Positions 20,225 through 29,040 of a stretch of DNA of 31,313 nt are shown here, piece by piece. The number at the start of each line of letters is the position of its first letter. Positions within the stretch are counted from its first letter, which is position 1. Below the pieces are notes generated by a model that was given only the letters and a program-made list of their open reading frames with translations, did not search any database and had not been told where the DNA came from. Position numbers and translations under genes: made by a program. This DNA comes from Terana coerulea (lineage: Eukaryota; Basidiomycota; Agaricomycetes; Polyporales; Phanerochaetaceae), in assembly GCA_024811115.1 (NCBI GenBank), contig JAKOGH010000407.1:1-31313 (forward strand). The letters run 5' to 3'.

Positions 20225-20740
20225 AAGCGGCTGTTAAGATTCTGGAAGGATGGGTGCATATAAAGCGTCAGGTAGATGCCACGCTAGCAAGCGCCCAAAA
20301 CATTGCTTCTATATTACGAGACGAAGCAACTATATACCTTTCAGAACTAAAAGGCCGCCTGAGATACATCCAAGGCCGAAAAGGCAATCAGATTGATGTC
20401 CCAATGATCGTCACTACATTTGGACTCCTCTGAATCCTTTTCAGTAAAAGCTCTGCTCGACTCTGGATGCACTGGATCATCAATTGATCAGACATTTGTA
20501 CAGAAACATGGCATTGCAACAACCAAATTGCCTGTTCCAATCCCAGTGTACAATGCCAACGGCAGTCATAATGTCGAAGGTCCGATCACAGAATGCGTCG
20601 ATCTCAGAGTTAAAATCCAGGATCATGTAGAACAAATGTCATTCGCTGTCACAAACCTTGGAAATACTTCCATTTTCCTCGATTATGAGTGGTTGGAATT
20701 ACACAACCCATCAATCAACTGGAAAGATCGCACATTCTAG
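20225..20740 (+). pseudogene. Gypsy-A protease region
   Basis: Retroviral-type aspartic protease that would cut the Gag-Pol polyprotein. The open stretch 20420-20740 encodes VKALLDSGCTGSSID, in which DSG is the catalytic triad (DTG or DSG are both used by Gypsy proteases), then EGPITECVDLRVKIQ, and the second conserved block IFLDYEWLELHNPSINWKD (usually LGxxWL; here the Gly is Asp). It is preceded by a helical linker around 20245-20410 (NIASILRDEATIYLSELKG) in another frame. It ends at a stop at 20738, about 180 bp before the RT frame opens. Confidence 0.85.
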
Positions 20741-20916
20741 TTCAATAGATGTCCAGCCACTTGTGATTATGTACAACGCCTAATTGGCATTGAGGATGAC
20801 GAACACGAAATCCCAAATGATCTAAAGGCTCATCTTGAGGAGGGGAACAAATCTTCGTTTTCGACTGGCAGCGCTGCGTCACAACAGGTGGCGCTCACAT
20901 CTGTGCTAAAACCAAC

Positions 20917-21770
20917 GTGGCTATGGATCTGGCAATCAAAGAGAACACTAAGAAAGCAAAGAAACCCTTTGAGGAACTTGTCTCTGAGTACTATCACGAG
21001 TACAAGGATGTTTTTGCTAAAGAAAACTTCGATTCACTGCCAGAACGACGCCCGTGGGATCACGTGATTGAGCTAACGCCAGGCGCTACGCCGGTGGGAG
21101 GAAAATTGTACCCTCACACGCTAGATGAACAGAAAGTGCTGGATGACTTCTTAGAAGAAAACCTTCGATCCGGACGTATCCGCCTTTCTAAGTCACTCTG
21201 GGCAGCTCCGTTCTTCTTTGTCAAAAAGAAAGATGGCTCGCTTCGACCAGTACAGGACTACCGTAAGCTTAACGATTTAACCATCGAAAATTGTTACCCA
21301 CTTCCTTTGATCCAGGAACTGGTAGACAAGCTGAAAGGGTCCAAGTACTTCATGAAGTTAGACGTCAGATGGGGTTACAATAACATTCGGATCGAAGGAA
21401 GGCTGACGAAGAGAAAGCGGCGTTTATCATAAACTGCGGACTCTTCGAACCCCTGGTTATGTTCTTCGGTCTCACCAATTTGCCAGCCACGTTCCAGACA
21501 ATGATGAACGACATCTTCTGAGATCTAATCCAGGAAGGAACGTGATAGTCTACATCGACAACATCATAATCTATACCAAGGATCCTGGAAGAACACCGTC
21601 GCATTGTGCAGCGAGTTCTGGACGTGATGCAGGAACACTAGTTGTACCTCAAGGCAGAGAAGTGCGAATTCAAATGGCTCGAGATCGAGTACCTCGGCAT
21701 GATCATCTCCGAAGGACAAGTCCAGATGGATCTAGTCAAAGTAGAAGGCGTCAGGAAATAGCCGAAGCCT
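20917..21770 (+). pseudogene. Gypsy-A reverse transcriptase
   Basis: RNA-directed DNA polymerase domain. 20917-21432 is open and encodes EELVSEYYHEYKDVFAKENF, RPWDHVIELTPGATPVGGKL, APFFFVKKKDGSLRPVQDYR, KLNDLTIENCYPLPLIQEL and [17 protein letters not shown], the standard order for fingers and palm including the first catalytic Asp (KLDVRWGYN). A frameshift near 21400 moves the next block ([18 protein letters not shown]) to another frame. The active-site box reads YIDN (21551-21562) in place of Y(L/I/V)DD: the second catalytic Asp has become Asn, a G-to-A change. Another frameshift follows near 21560-21600. The enzyme would be inactive. Confidence 0.92.
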
Positions 21771-22498
21771 ATGTGCAAACAGGACATTCAGGCGTTCCTT
21801 GGCTTTACCAACTTCTACCAGCGATTCATCAAAGACTTCAGCAAGATCGCTAAGCCGCTCACCTCCCTCACCGGCAACACCACATTTGTATGGAACCGCG
21901 AGCAAGCCGAAGCCTTCGAAGAACTCAAGAACTGTATCTGTTCTGCTCCAGTCCTAGCAATGCCCATGGACGAGGACAAGTTCGAATTGAATGTGACGCT
22001 TCGACTTCGCCTACAGTGCAACTCTCGAACAATGCCAGGATGGCAAATGGAAGCCTGTCGCATTCCTCTCTAAAACGTTCACAGCCACCGAGCGCGAACT
22101 ATGAAATCTACGATAAGGAACTCATGTCTATCATGTTGGCACTTGATGAATAGCGCCCAGTACCTGTGGGCGCTCGGCAGGACTTCGAGATCTGGACAGA
22201 TCACAAGAACTTGGAATACTTCCGGAAGCCGCAGAAGCTGAACCGACGGCAAGCTCGATGGTATGCCAAACTTGCCGAGTATCATTTCCTGCTTCGTCCA
22301 GTCGGACCGATGGAAGGCAGATGGACTCTCGCGACCGGATATGAGAATGGAAAAGACGATAACACAGACATTGTAGTACTAAAACCAGAACACTTTCGTG
22401 AACTATCTCTACGTAGTATAGACCAGCACATGCTCGACGGACCAGCCACGGAATGGCTCATAGTATTAAAAAGCACAAAGCCAATAAGGACAAAGTAG
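21771..22498 (+). pseudogene. Gypsy-A RT connection and RNase H
   Basis: RNase H removes the RNA strand during reverse transcription. 21771 onward encodes the RT thumb/connection block QDIQAFLGFTNFYQRFIKDF, then FVWNREQAEAFEELK and APVLAMPMDEDKFELN. The RNase H core is spread over two frames: ECDAST (first catalytic Asp) near 21988, NYEIYDKELMSIMLALDE (catalytic Glu) near 22099-22150, then after a stop at 22151 GARQDFEIWTDHKNLEYF (catalytic Asp in WTDHKNL) and LNRRQARWYAKLAEYHFLL. Complete set of acidic residues visible, but broken by a frameshift and a stop. Confidence 0.9.
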
Positions 22499-22529
22499 TT
22501 ACGATAGTGTTAGCAAAGAAGGAAACGGA

Positions 22530-23470
22530 CTGAAAGGAAGACAAAGAGGGATTGGTTACCTAGAAAGACTGTATCTACGTCCTCGTACATCGGAAACTTC
22601 GCAAACAGATCATCAAGCATCACCACAACTCATACCTCATCGGACATCCAGGCCAACACAAGACCCACAAGTTGATCACATGCAACTACTGGTGGCCACG
22701 CATTCAGCGGAGATATTAGGAAGTACGTTGAAGGGTGTGTCAACTGTCAGAAGACCAAAGTTTACACCGGATCCAAACTCGGCCCGCTCCATCTGAATGA
22801 AATCGCCTCTCGACCAGGGAGATCATCTCTGTCGACAAAATCGGCCCACTCCCCCTGTCACTAGGATTTGATGCCATCATCGTGATTGTCTGCATGTTCT
22901 CCAAACAGATAATCTGCATTCCTCCACCATCAAGCTCAACGTGCAAGGATGGAGCAAAATCCTTCGTAACCATGTTGTCGCCTATCACGGCATCCCACGG
23001 AAGATTGGTAGCGATCAAGAAGCAGAGTTCAAGAACGAGTACATATCTGAACTCTATAAGTCCCTGGGAATCGAAGCCAATGCATCCGCGGCTATCGCAG
23101 ACCGACGGTCAGACGGAACAGATTAACGCTGAAGTCGAACAGTACCTTCGACTCTTCATCAACTACCGACAATACGATTGGGCCAAGTGGCTACCCCTCG
23201 CATCATTCTCGTACAATAACAAAGTCAACAGTTCCACCAAACAAACACCATTCTTCATCAACAAGGGTTACCACCCCAACTCCGGAAATGAACCCTACTC
23301 GGAGTAAGAAGGAGACCATGAAAGACTTTGTGGATTGAATGAAATCAGTCACGAAAAGAAAACGCAGGCAGCCATTGAGTTGGCACAGGAGATGATAAAC
23401 GCCTAATGACCGGCAGAAAGGAAAAACGCATGAATACAAGCTAGGAGACCTCGTATGGCTTGAAGAGACC
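22530..23470 (+). pseudogene. Gypsy-A integrase
   Basis: DDE integrase that would insert the cDNA. The HHCC zinc domain is seen as KHHHNSYLIGHPGQHKTHKL (22617 on), NYWWPRIQR, and after a frameshift VEGCVNCQKTK near 22730. The catalytic core: [19 protein letters not shown] (first Asp, about 22833 on), [17 protein letters not shown] (second Asp, 23011 region, in the frame 22941-23126), and [20 protein letters not shown] (catalytic Glu, 23099 on). Then [20 protein letters not shown] and [11 protein letters not shown], the usual end of the core, to a stop at 23305. Frameshifts separate the two Asp residues from the Glu. A GPF-like segment follows near 23520. Confidence 0.9.
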
Positions 23471-23484
23471 AATATCACCACCGA

Positions 23485-24019
23485 TTGCCCGATGAAAAAG
23501 CTTCGACAACAAGCGCTACGGCCCATTCAAAGTTAAACAAAAACACAGCGCCTCCACTTACGAGCTTGAACTACCCAGCGTGGAGAAAGATTTATCCCAC
23601 AGTTAATGAAATGTGGCTCTCACCATTCCAAGAACCCTCCTTTGAATCCCAGGCACGTGAACCCAATGTACCCGATCTGATTGATGGACAAGAAGAACAT
23701 GAGGTCGAAGAGATCCTAGACGCTAAGTTGGACAAAGGAATTCTCAAATACAAGGTTATGGAAGCACAAAACTGGTTCGCGCGAAGTACATATGGGAACC
23801 CCGATCCACCCTTACCCACTGCCAGTATCTCATCGATACCTTCTACAAGCGTGTACCAGGCGCCCCTCGTCCTTTGACTATTCAAATTCCCCCTGTCGCA
23901 TTTCGACCCAACATCAATCAGTTCATCCGGACATACTCGGTTCCAGGCTATACAATTGGGAAATAGGTTGTACAGATCGAGATGCTGAGTTCTACAGATC
24001 ACGTGGACATGATTCTTAG
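23485..24019 (+). pseudogene. Gypsy-A integrase C-terminus and chromodomain remnant
   Basis: The frame 23485-23877 carries VPDLIDGQEEHEVEEILDAK followed by LDKGILKYKV, the acidic linker and first strands of a chromodomain, then loses the usual WKGY through mutation (reads MEAQNWFARST, probably shifted). A second frame 23792-24019 covers the tail. Chromodomains at this site target integration to heterochromatin, which suits an insertion into another silenced element. Confidence 0.75.
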
Positions 24020-24029
24020 AGAGGGGTTA
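24018..24029 (+). other. Polypurine tract of Gypsy-A
   Basis: AGAGAGGGGTTA immediately before the 3' LTR start at 24030; plus-strand primer site. Confidence 0.75.
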
Positions 24030-24346
24030 TGTCATGAACTTCTGGGCGTCTCTAGGGTATTCATTTCATTTCCATTATCTTCTGCCCCTATCTATTGTTC
24101 TTTCATTGATACTCATGGTTTCCATATGTTTCTCTATTGTTCTGGACCACTTTAGTACATACACGAGGATACTGGGTGGTACTATACAGTTTAGGACTAC
24201 ACATGTATAAGTAGCTACCGTCTGCAACAGATGAAGCCAGTCTCGAGCTGGTCTGTTCCTCAGCTAGTTACTCGGAGACTGCACCATTACTTCCGTCCCA
24301 GTTGAGAGCGTCGCATCTGGTACAGTTATACTAGTTGTTGTTGACA
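24030..24346 (+). repeat. 3' LTR of Gypsy-A
   Basis: Copy of 17290-17607 with about 18 differences, mostly transitions, and one missing base. The TATAAG box and AGTCTCGAGCT (24239-24249) are kept. Confidence 0.95.
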
Positions 24347-24385
24347 GGTAGGCATGCAGCGTAAGTCCAGCTGCTCCTTTGGAGG
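24347..24385 (-). pseudogene. dUTPase domain of Gypsy-C, N-terminal part
   Basis: The minus strand encodes TSKGAAGLTLHAY, the first conserved dUTPase motif (normally GSxGAAGxDLxA; the Asp is Thr here). The frame runs into the Gypsy-A LTR. If one copy of the target duplication and Gypsy-A are removed, the same reading frame continues into the rest of the domain at 17289 and below. Confidence 0.8.
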
Positions 24386-25251
24386 TGCGAGTAGGGGTTT
24401 GACCACCAATAAGTTTGACTTAGAGCGTAGAGTCCCACTGTAATAGCGTCGGAGTGACATCCTCTTTGAACTTAACTGCTCGTGCAGCCTGCCAGTTTTG
24501 TTTAAAATAGTTTTGAACAGCTTGCTTAGCATTTTTAATGTTGTCCTTATTTTCCCAAGTGACTTCATTGCGTCTGTAACCCATTGAACTAGATGTTGAG
24601 TTTTCTTATCGCATTGGTAGTGTTGTAAGATCTTCTCAACTTCCCATTCTTTGTCTCCTTTAACCATGATTGGCTTAGGTACTAGGGGCTTTTGGCCTGG
24701 TATAGAAGATTCATTGTAAGTGGCTAGCTTGCTGGTATGGAACAATGGATGTATAGCATAATAGTGTGATGGCATTTTAACCTTGAAGGTGACAGCAGAC
24801 AACTGTTTGATTATCTCAAATGGTCCCTCATACTGTGGGTTTAATGCACACTCCGTAGTCTAGTAATCCCGCAAGTTGATAAGTACTTTGTCTCCAACTT
24901 TAAATGGCGTGTTCTAAACGCCCTGGTCGCAATAACACTTTGTATGCTCAGCAGCTAAGGTTAGAGCAGCTTTTGCCTGCTCTTGGGCTTCATATCACTG
25001 TTTCATGATGTCGTTAAAGTCTATATTCTTGACCTGTTTGACTAATGTGGGACCAGCTTGTAGATGTCGACCATATTCCAAGAAGAACGGAGTCTTCTTA
25101 GTTCCTTTATATGCTCAGTTATTGTATGCAAATTTTGCCATACTCAACAATGTAAACCAATTATTAAGGTTATAGTCCACATAGCACTGAAGATACTGTT
25201 TTAGAATCTGGTTTACATGCTCCATTTGACTGTTTGTCTGTGGATGATATG
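24386..25251 (-). pseudogene. Gypsy-C integrase C-terminus and chromodomain
   Basis: Minus-strand polyprotein piece reading from high to low coordinates. At 25251-25115: DTYHPQTNSQMEHVNQILKQ, then YLQCYVDYNLNNWFTLLSMA and KFAYNN, the segment around the catalytic Glu of Gypsy integrases (usual form YHPQTDGQTERVNQ; here the Glu is kept in QMEHVNQ). Then, in shifting frames, the GPF/linker zone and, from 24802, FKVKMPSHYYAIHPLFHTSK, a typical integrase tail. A chromodomain follows: KEWEVEKILQHYQCDKKTQH LVQW at roughly 24650-24590. It then leads into the dUTPase motif at 24385. The upstream part of pol is absent: LTR-1 copy 3 cuts the gene at 25252 and integrase does not resume beyond it. Confidence 0.88.
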
Positions 25252-25811
25252 TATCACAAATTTCCCTCAGCGCTAGTCTACAGCGCTTAGAGTGTAACAT
25301 CAAGTCACGGGACATGTTACCAAGTCGTCACATAATGTTACAAGATGCTAGATCAGTTTGCCATGTGCTTGTTGCATGGACATCAGGGATATGCCTTATA
25401 CGGATGTAGGATCCAGGACTCAGGTCTGGAACTGTTCTGGACCATGACCTCAGTATGATGTCAGTATGACATCATGGACTGGTAGTGTACAGTAGCTCAA
25501 TTAGGACATCTAGATAGTGTTGATGTTAGCATGATAGCTAGGTCAGATCTGATAAGGAAGTTAGAGCGGTAGTATGCTCTGGAGCCTTAGTCAGATGTCA
25601 CCTGACTGTATCAGTCAGCATATGGTATTGAAGGTCTTAGATAGTGTCTGAGGTCCTCTACACATGTATATAAGGAGGCTGGTCTGTGGGCTAAACCCCA
25701 GACTCAACAACATTGTTGATTCATATCTACTCTACTAGCTCTACTCAAGTCCTTCTGCTTTCCCACCTCTTTCAAGTCATCCCAGCAGGTGAGTATTGTA
25801 GTTTTGTGATA
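25252..25811 (+). repeat. LTR-1 copy 3 (560 bp)
   Basis: The most complete copy: starts TATCACAAATTTCCCTCAGC and ends GTAGTTTTGTGATA, so its outer nine bases are perfect inverted repeats. TATATAA at 25667-25673; CAG|GTGAGTATT with GT at 25789-25790; the palindrome ATGATGTCA GTA TGACATCAT at 25456-25476. It interrupts the Gypsy-C integrase reading frame just before YHPQT. The flanks (atatg, gcttg) do not match, so a deletion or rearrangement followed insertion. Confidence 0.85.
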
Positions 25812-26480
25812 GCTTGAGCAACGCGTCAGCTTGAGCTTCCTCTATAAGCTGCTTACTCTCACAAGTAAGAGGATAAGAGTGCGGCTTAGGGATGTTGGGA
25901 TTGTAGACCTTTCGAGGCTTGCAAACGCTGGCATATTTGGCTTAGATCTCCTTTAAAGGAGATGTATTTGCAAAGGCCCAAAGGCTTCTTCTTCACATAG
26001 GTGATGAATGCAGAGGGTACTTTTAGCACGGCTGCATAACAATGGCATCAGTACTGGTCTCTATTTCAGCAGACACGATACAGAAAATGGTAAACAAACG
26101 GAATGACCTGTTGAGGTTGTGTGGTCTTAATGCATACAATTGGTAATGTCAACGACGGCCTGGTTTCTTTTACCAGGTCCGGGTACCAACTAAATCAAGA
26201 GCAGTATAAGTCTCTGACACAGTTTCAGCCGTGCAGCAAAGGTTTTGAGCCAGTATTACATTAACTCTATGCTTGTCCAAACTAGTTTGCTGTCAACACC
26301 CGAAGGCTTATAGTGGCAACTACCTAAAGATAAGTCACACTAGAATGTTGCTTCACGCTATATAGCACAGCAAGCACCTCTTTACATCTGAGGATTGGCA
26401 TAAAGATCAGCATGCTGCCATAATGGCAGCCCACGGCCTAAGCCATAGTACTTCTCAATAATACAGAGCATAGTCCTTGA
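25812..26480 (-). pseudogene. Fossil coding sequence of unknown family
   Basis: Reading the minus strand from 26480 downwards, one frame keeps natural protein composition with few stops: KYYGLGRGLPLWQHADLYAN, then CDLSLGSCHYKPSGVDSK, LVWTSIELM, YWLKTFAARLKLCQRLILLL, and KRNQAVVDITNCMH. Its stops are TAA or TAG codons that single C-to-T changes from CAA or CAG would give. Nearer 25960-25812 another frame reads AKYASVCKPRKVYNPNIPKP and HSYPLTCESKQLIEEAQADA. I recognise no domain. It could be part of the polyprotein of a retroelement or a transposase. Confidence 0.45.
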
Positions 26481-26665
26481 TGGCAACTAGCTCATAGCCT
26501 TGGTCCTTTGCAGAACAGTGGCAAGATCCCCCAGAATCCAAATAGCAACAGTGTTCATTTCAATACACTGTGCATAACGATATGCATGCCGCACAACACT
26601 GCAACAAAGGTCCTTGCTCGTTGCCCTTGATAGCAACAACAAGCAGCAGAGCAGACTCAACAAAC

Positions 26666-26746
26666 TATCACAAAACTGCAATACTCACCTGCTGGGATGA
26701 CTTGAAAGAGGTGGGGAAAGCAGAGGGACTTGAGTAGAGCTAGTAG
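26666..26746 (-). repeat. LTR-1 copy 4, first piece (3' end of the repeat)
   Basis: tatcacaaaactgcaatactcacctgctgg and onwards to gagctagtag match the last 81 bp of LTR-1 on the minus strand, including the splice-donor-like site. The copy is cut at 26746 by the composite insertion and resumes at 29071. Confidence 0.85.
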
Positions 26747-27184
26747 CATCTGAGAAAACCCCCTTACTATTCCTGCCTAATGCATGCTGATAAGCACTAA
26801 TTCATTGCACATAAGCATCAAAGTAACACAACTAGATAAATAGATACATAAGGCCAATAAGGCAGTTTAGTGAGGTCCTTTGCTAATTGTCTTAATTATT
26901 CTATACATTAGGGCAATTAGTCCTATTTCTCAGCTATTTGTTTCCTTACTGTCCTATTTTGTTCCTCACATGCAGCTATAATACCACTACTGCTTGACTA
27001 GTCATCTGAGAAATCCCCCTTCTTAATTTAATCCTGATGCTCTGTATTGCATATTTAGCTATCTATATACAAGAGTAAGCTACCTAACACAACAAACTAC
27101 TTGTACTGTGCAGGTAAGCCCATGCACCATGCACCATACTCACTGCACTGCGCTTGTGTGTTGTGTCATCATACTTACATACAC

Positions 27185-28015
27185 TACCCTGGCCCTCGTG
27201 TCGTGCGCCAGCCCCTTCTGACGGGGGGCGCACTTGTCAGTGTCGGTCTGCACGCGTCGTGCTTCGCCACGTCCTGCAGCGGTCGCGGCGTGCTGCGCTT
27301 CGTTGGCGTCGTGCTGGGGTAGCTTCTACCTGGTCCTCAGCGTCGTCGTCGGCCCTGCTAATGGCCAGGCCTCCTACGTCCGCTGCGTGTCTGTGCTTCA
27401 CGCGCGTCCGCGCGCCGGCGTTGGCATTGTCGCAGCGGGCTGCATTGGTCGGTGTTGTGCTTGTATGTCGCTGCCTGGCCCTTCGTGTTGTGCAGGTCGC
27501 TACGTCGGCGCGCGTTCGCTGCTCGGGTTGCGCGTCCGTGCCGCCACTTCGGCGCGCGCCGGCGTCGGCGTGTTGTGTGTCGCGTCGATGCAGTGGGTGC
27601 TGAGGTCGCTGTCCGACCCTTGGCATGGTGCGTAGCAGCCTCTTGCGTCGGCGGCACGCCCCGCGTCCTTCACTGCGGCGTCGGCCAGTCTTGGGCCTGC
27701 CGGCGTTATGCTTGCCTACAGCGGGCGTTCGCGCGCGGTGTCACGGGTGAGACCTGGTCGTAAGAATGCCATCCATGAGGCCGTGCAAGCACGGTGTGGA
27801 TGGTGCAGTGTATTAGTGGTGGACGCTGACGAGTGGGGCACATCGCAGTGCTCGGCGAGCCGCCAGGCTTTGCCATTTCCTCCGGTGCTCGTGGCGCTTT
27901 TTGGGGTCTAGGGTCGGCGGTGGGGGTCGCGGCGCTGGCGACGCGTCGGTTAGTGATAGGGGACGAAGGAGATGAACGACTCTCGGCAACTAGGGCGCGA
28001 AGGCGTAAGTGCTGA
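27185..28015. other. Sharp GC-rich island
   Basis: About 830 bp visibly GC- and CpG-rich (cgtcggcg, gcgcgcc, cgcgcgc), with abrupt edges into AT-rich DNA on both sides. Long open frames exist in several frames on both strands (up to 149 codons), as expected by chance at this composition: they are rich in Arg, Ala, Cys and Ser and show no motif, so I do not call any of them a gene. It could be a captured piece of host gene or promoter, or a regulatory CpG-rich segment that escaped the decay seen around it. Confidence 0.6.
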
Positions 28016-28051
28016 CCACTATGAATACTTGTCCGATACACTTGGGCCTAA

Positions 28052-28124
28052 GCCACTATGGCACAGCTGTTAACTCTGCGAAGATTATAACCAGGCGACT
28101 CTGAGTTCGAGTCCGCATGGGCAT
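28052..28124 (+). other. tRNA-like sequence (possible SINE head or tRNA relic)
   Basis: TGGCACAGCTG at 28059-28069 fits an A box (tRNA positions 8-18) and GAGTTCGAGTCC at 28103-28114 fits a B box; spacing is tRNA-like and a T run follows at 28127-28130. The acceptor, D and T stems do not pair properly, so it is not a functional tRNA. It may be a pol III promoter of a tRNA-derived SINE. Confidence 0.35.
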
Positions 28125-28315
28125 ACTTTTATTGGCCACAAGTACCAAGCCTCGACCTGTGTTCAAAAACATACTTAGTATGCTGTTTTGCTCTTTTCAA
28201 AGCCGTCACTTAAAATTAGTGCTTTTGAGAATATTCTGAAAGCTTTGTATATTTCCAGAAATAAGCTAATAAGGAGTCCATTATGCATTAACTCTAAAAG
28301 TATAATAGTGTAAAT

Positions 28316-28575
28316 GTAACCCTGGTGCAGTGGTACAAGTGCCCTTTCCTTTTTGGGATTCTGTACCGAAAGACAGTCCTCTTTGTTGTAGTCCTCAGAC
28401 ACACCATGATGAAGGTATGTTATTATTCCTCAGACTTACACCACTATGATGAAGGTCACGTTATTATTCTACAGTGCTTATATGTATCATTAGACTTACA
28501 CTACTATAACAAAGAACATAGTTCGTTCCTGTTCTCTTACCTAGCATGCCTGAGTATTGCTGCGGTTGGCTTTCG
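28316..28575 (+). repeat. LTR-2-like repeat, second copy
   Basis: TGTAACCCTGGTGCAGTGGTACA start with hairpin; GAAAGACAGTCCTCTTTG; three ACACCA/ACACTA...AAGG or AAGA blocks; end near GAGTATTGCTGCGGTTGGCTT. Homologous to the 3' LTR of Gypsy-B at 7728 but without neighbouring Gypsy coding sequence, so probably a solo LTR lying within the composite insertion. The 84-codon frame inside it (28325-28579) is not a gene. Confidence 0.65.
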
Positions 28576-29040
28576 ATAAGTATGCAAGTTTGCTAATTAG
28601 CCCAAAAAGTACAAAATAGAACCAAATTAGCTCTAAGCAATATAATAATAAGGATCGAAGTAATAAATAAGAGCAATAGCAAGATATGTTGGATAAGCTC
28701 TAAATAATGTAATAAATGAGGCACAAATAACATCCAAGTGGGTAAGAATATAATCATAAGCTATTGATAAAACATAGAATAGTGACAAATTAGGTAAAAA
28801 GAAGCTTAGTTGATAAGCTAATAAAAGTATGCACTAAGGCATTAGTAAGTGATAAAAAGTGAATTAGTTGATAAAAAGCTGTGAGTAAATAGCAGATTAG
28901 AATGTTGAAAGGCAAAAACTGGTTAGCCAACTAATAGGGGTAGATTAGCTAAATGATCTATATTTTAGTGAAGCATTTGGGCAAAGTGTGAAAAAGGGCA
29001 CTATAAGTGACTTAGCACTAGAAAAGAAGCATAAGGTCAC
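28576..29040. other. AT-rich subterminal region with GATAA repeats
   Basis: No gene. Plus-strand purine-rich sequence in which GATAA occurs about six times (near 28575, 28690, 28765, 28813, 28851, 28870), often as TTAGTTGATAA or TTGATAAGC. This could be a subterminal transposase-binding array or simple low-complexity drift. Confidence 0.4.

Larger units (their letters stand above)
17290..24346 (+). mobile_element. Gypsy-A: near-full-length chromovirus LTR retrotransposon
   Basis: A 7057-bp Ty3/Gypsy element bounded by LTRs of 318 and 317 bp that start TGTCATGAAC and end GTTGTTGACA. I count about 18 differences between the LTRs, mostly transitions. Flanking bases agtag (17285-17289) and ggtag (24347-24351) form a nearly perfect 5-bp target duplication. 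Order: LTR, predicted self-primer binding site, leader, gag with zinc knuckle, protease, RT, RNase H, integrase, chromodomain, polypurine tract, LTR. All domains are recognisable, but frameshifts, stops and an altered RT active site make it defective. It is clearly less AT-rich than its surroundings and is inserted in the dUTPase domain of minus-strand Gypsy-C. Confidence 0.95.

Noticed and set aside
17290..24346. Gypsy-A as an autonomous, active element
   Set aside because: YIDN in the RT, a broken zinc knuckle, and frameshifts or stops in gag, RT, RNase H and integrase.
27154..27657. Several overlapping open frames of 99-149 codons on both strands in the GC-rich island
   Set aside because: High GC content makes stops rare in all frames. 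The products are low-complexity (Arg, Ala, Cys, Ser rich), overlap each other on both strands, and show no motif.
28044..28130. A functional tRNA gene
   Set aside because: A and B boxes are present, but the acceptor, D and T stems do not pair. Kept only as a tRNA-like relic.
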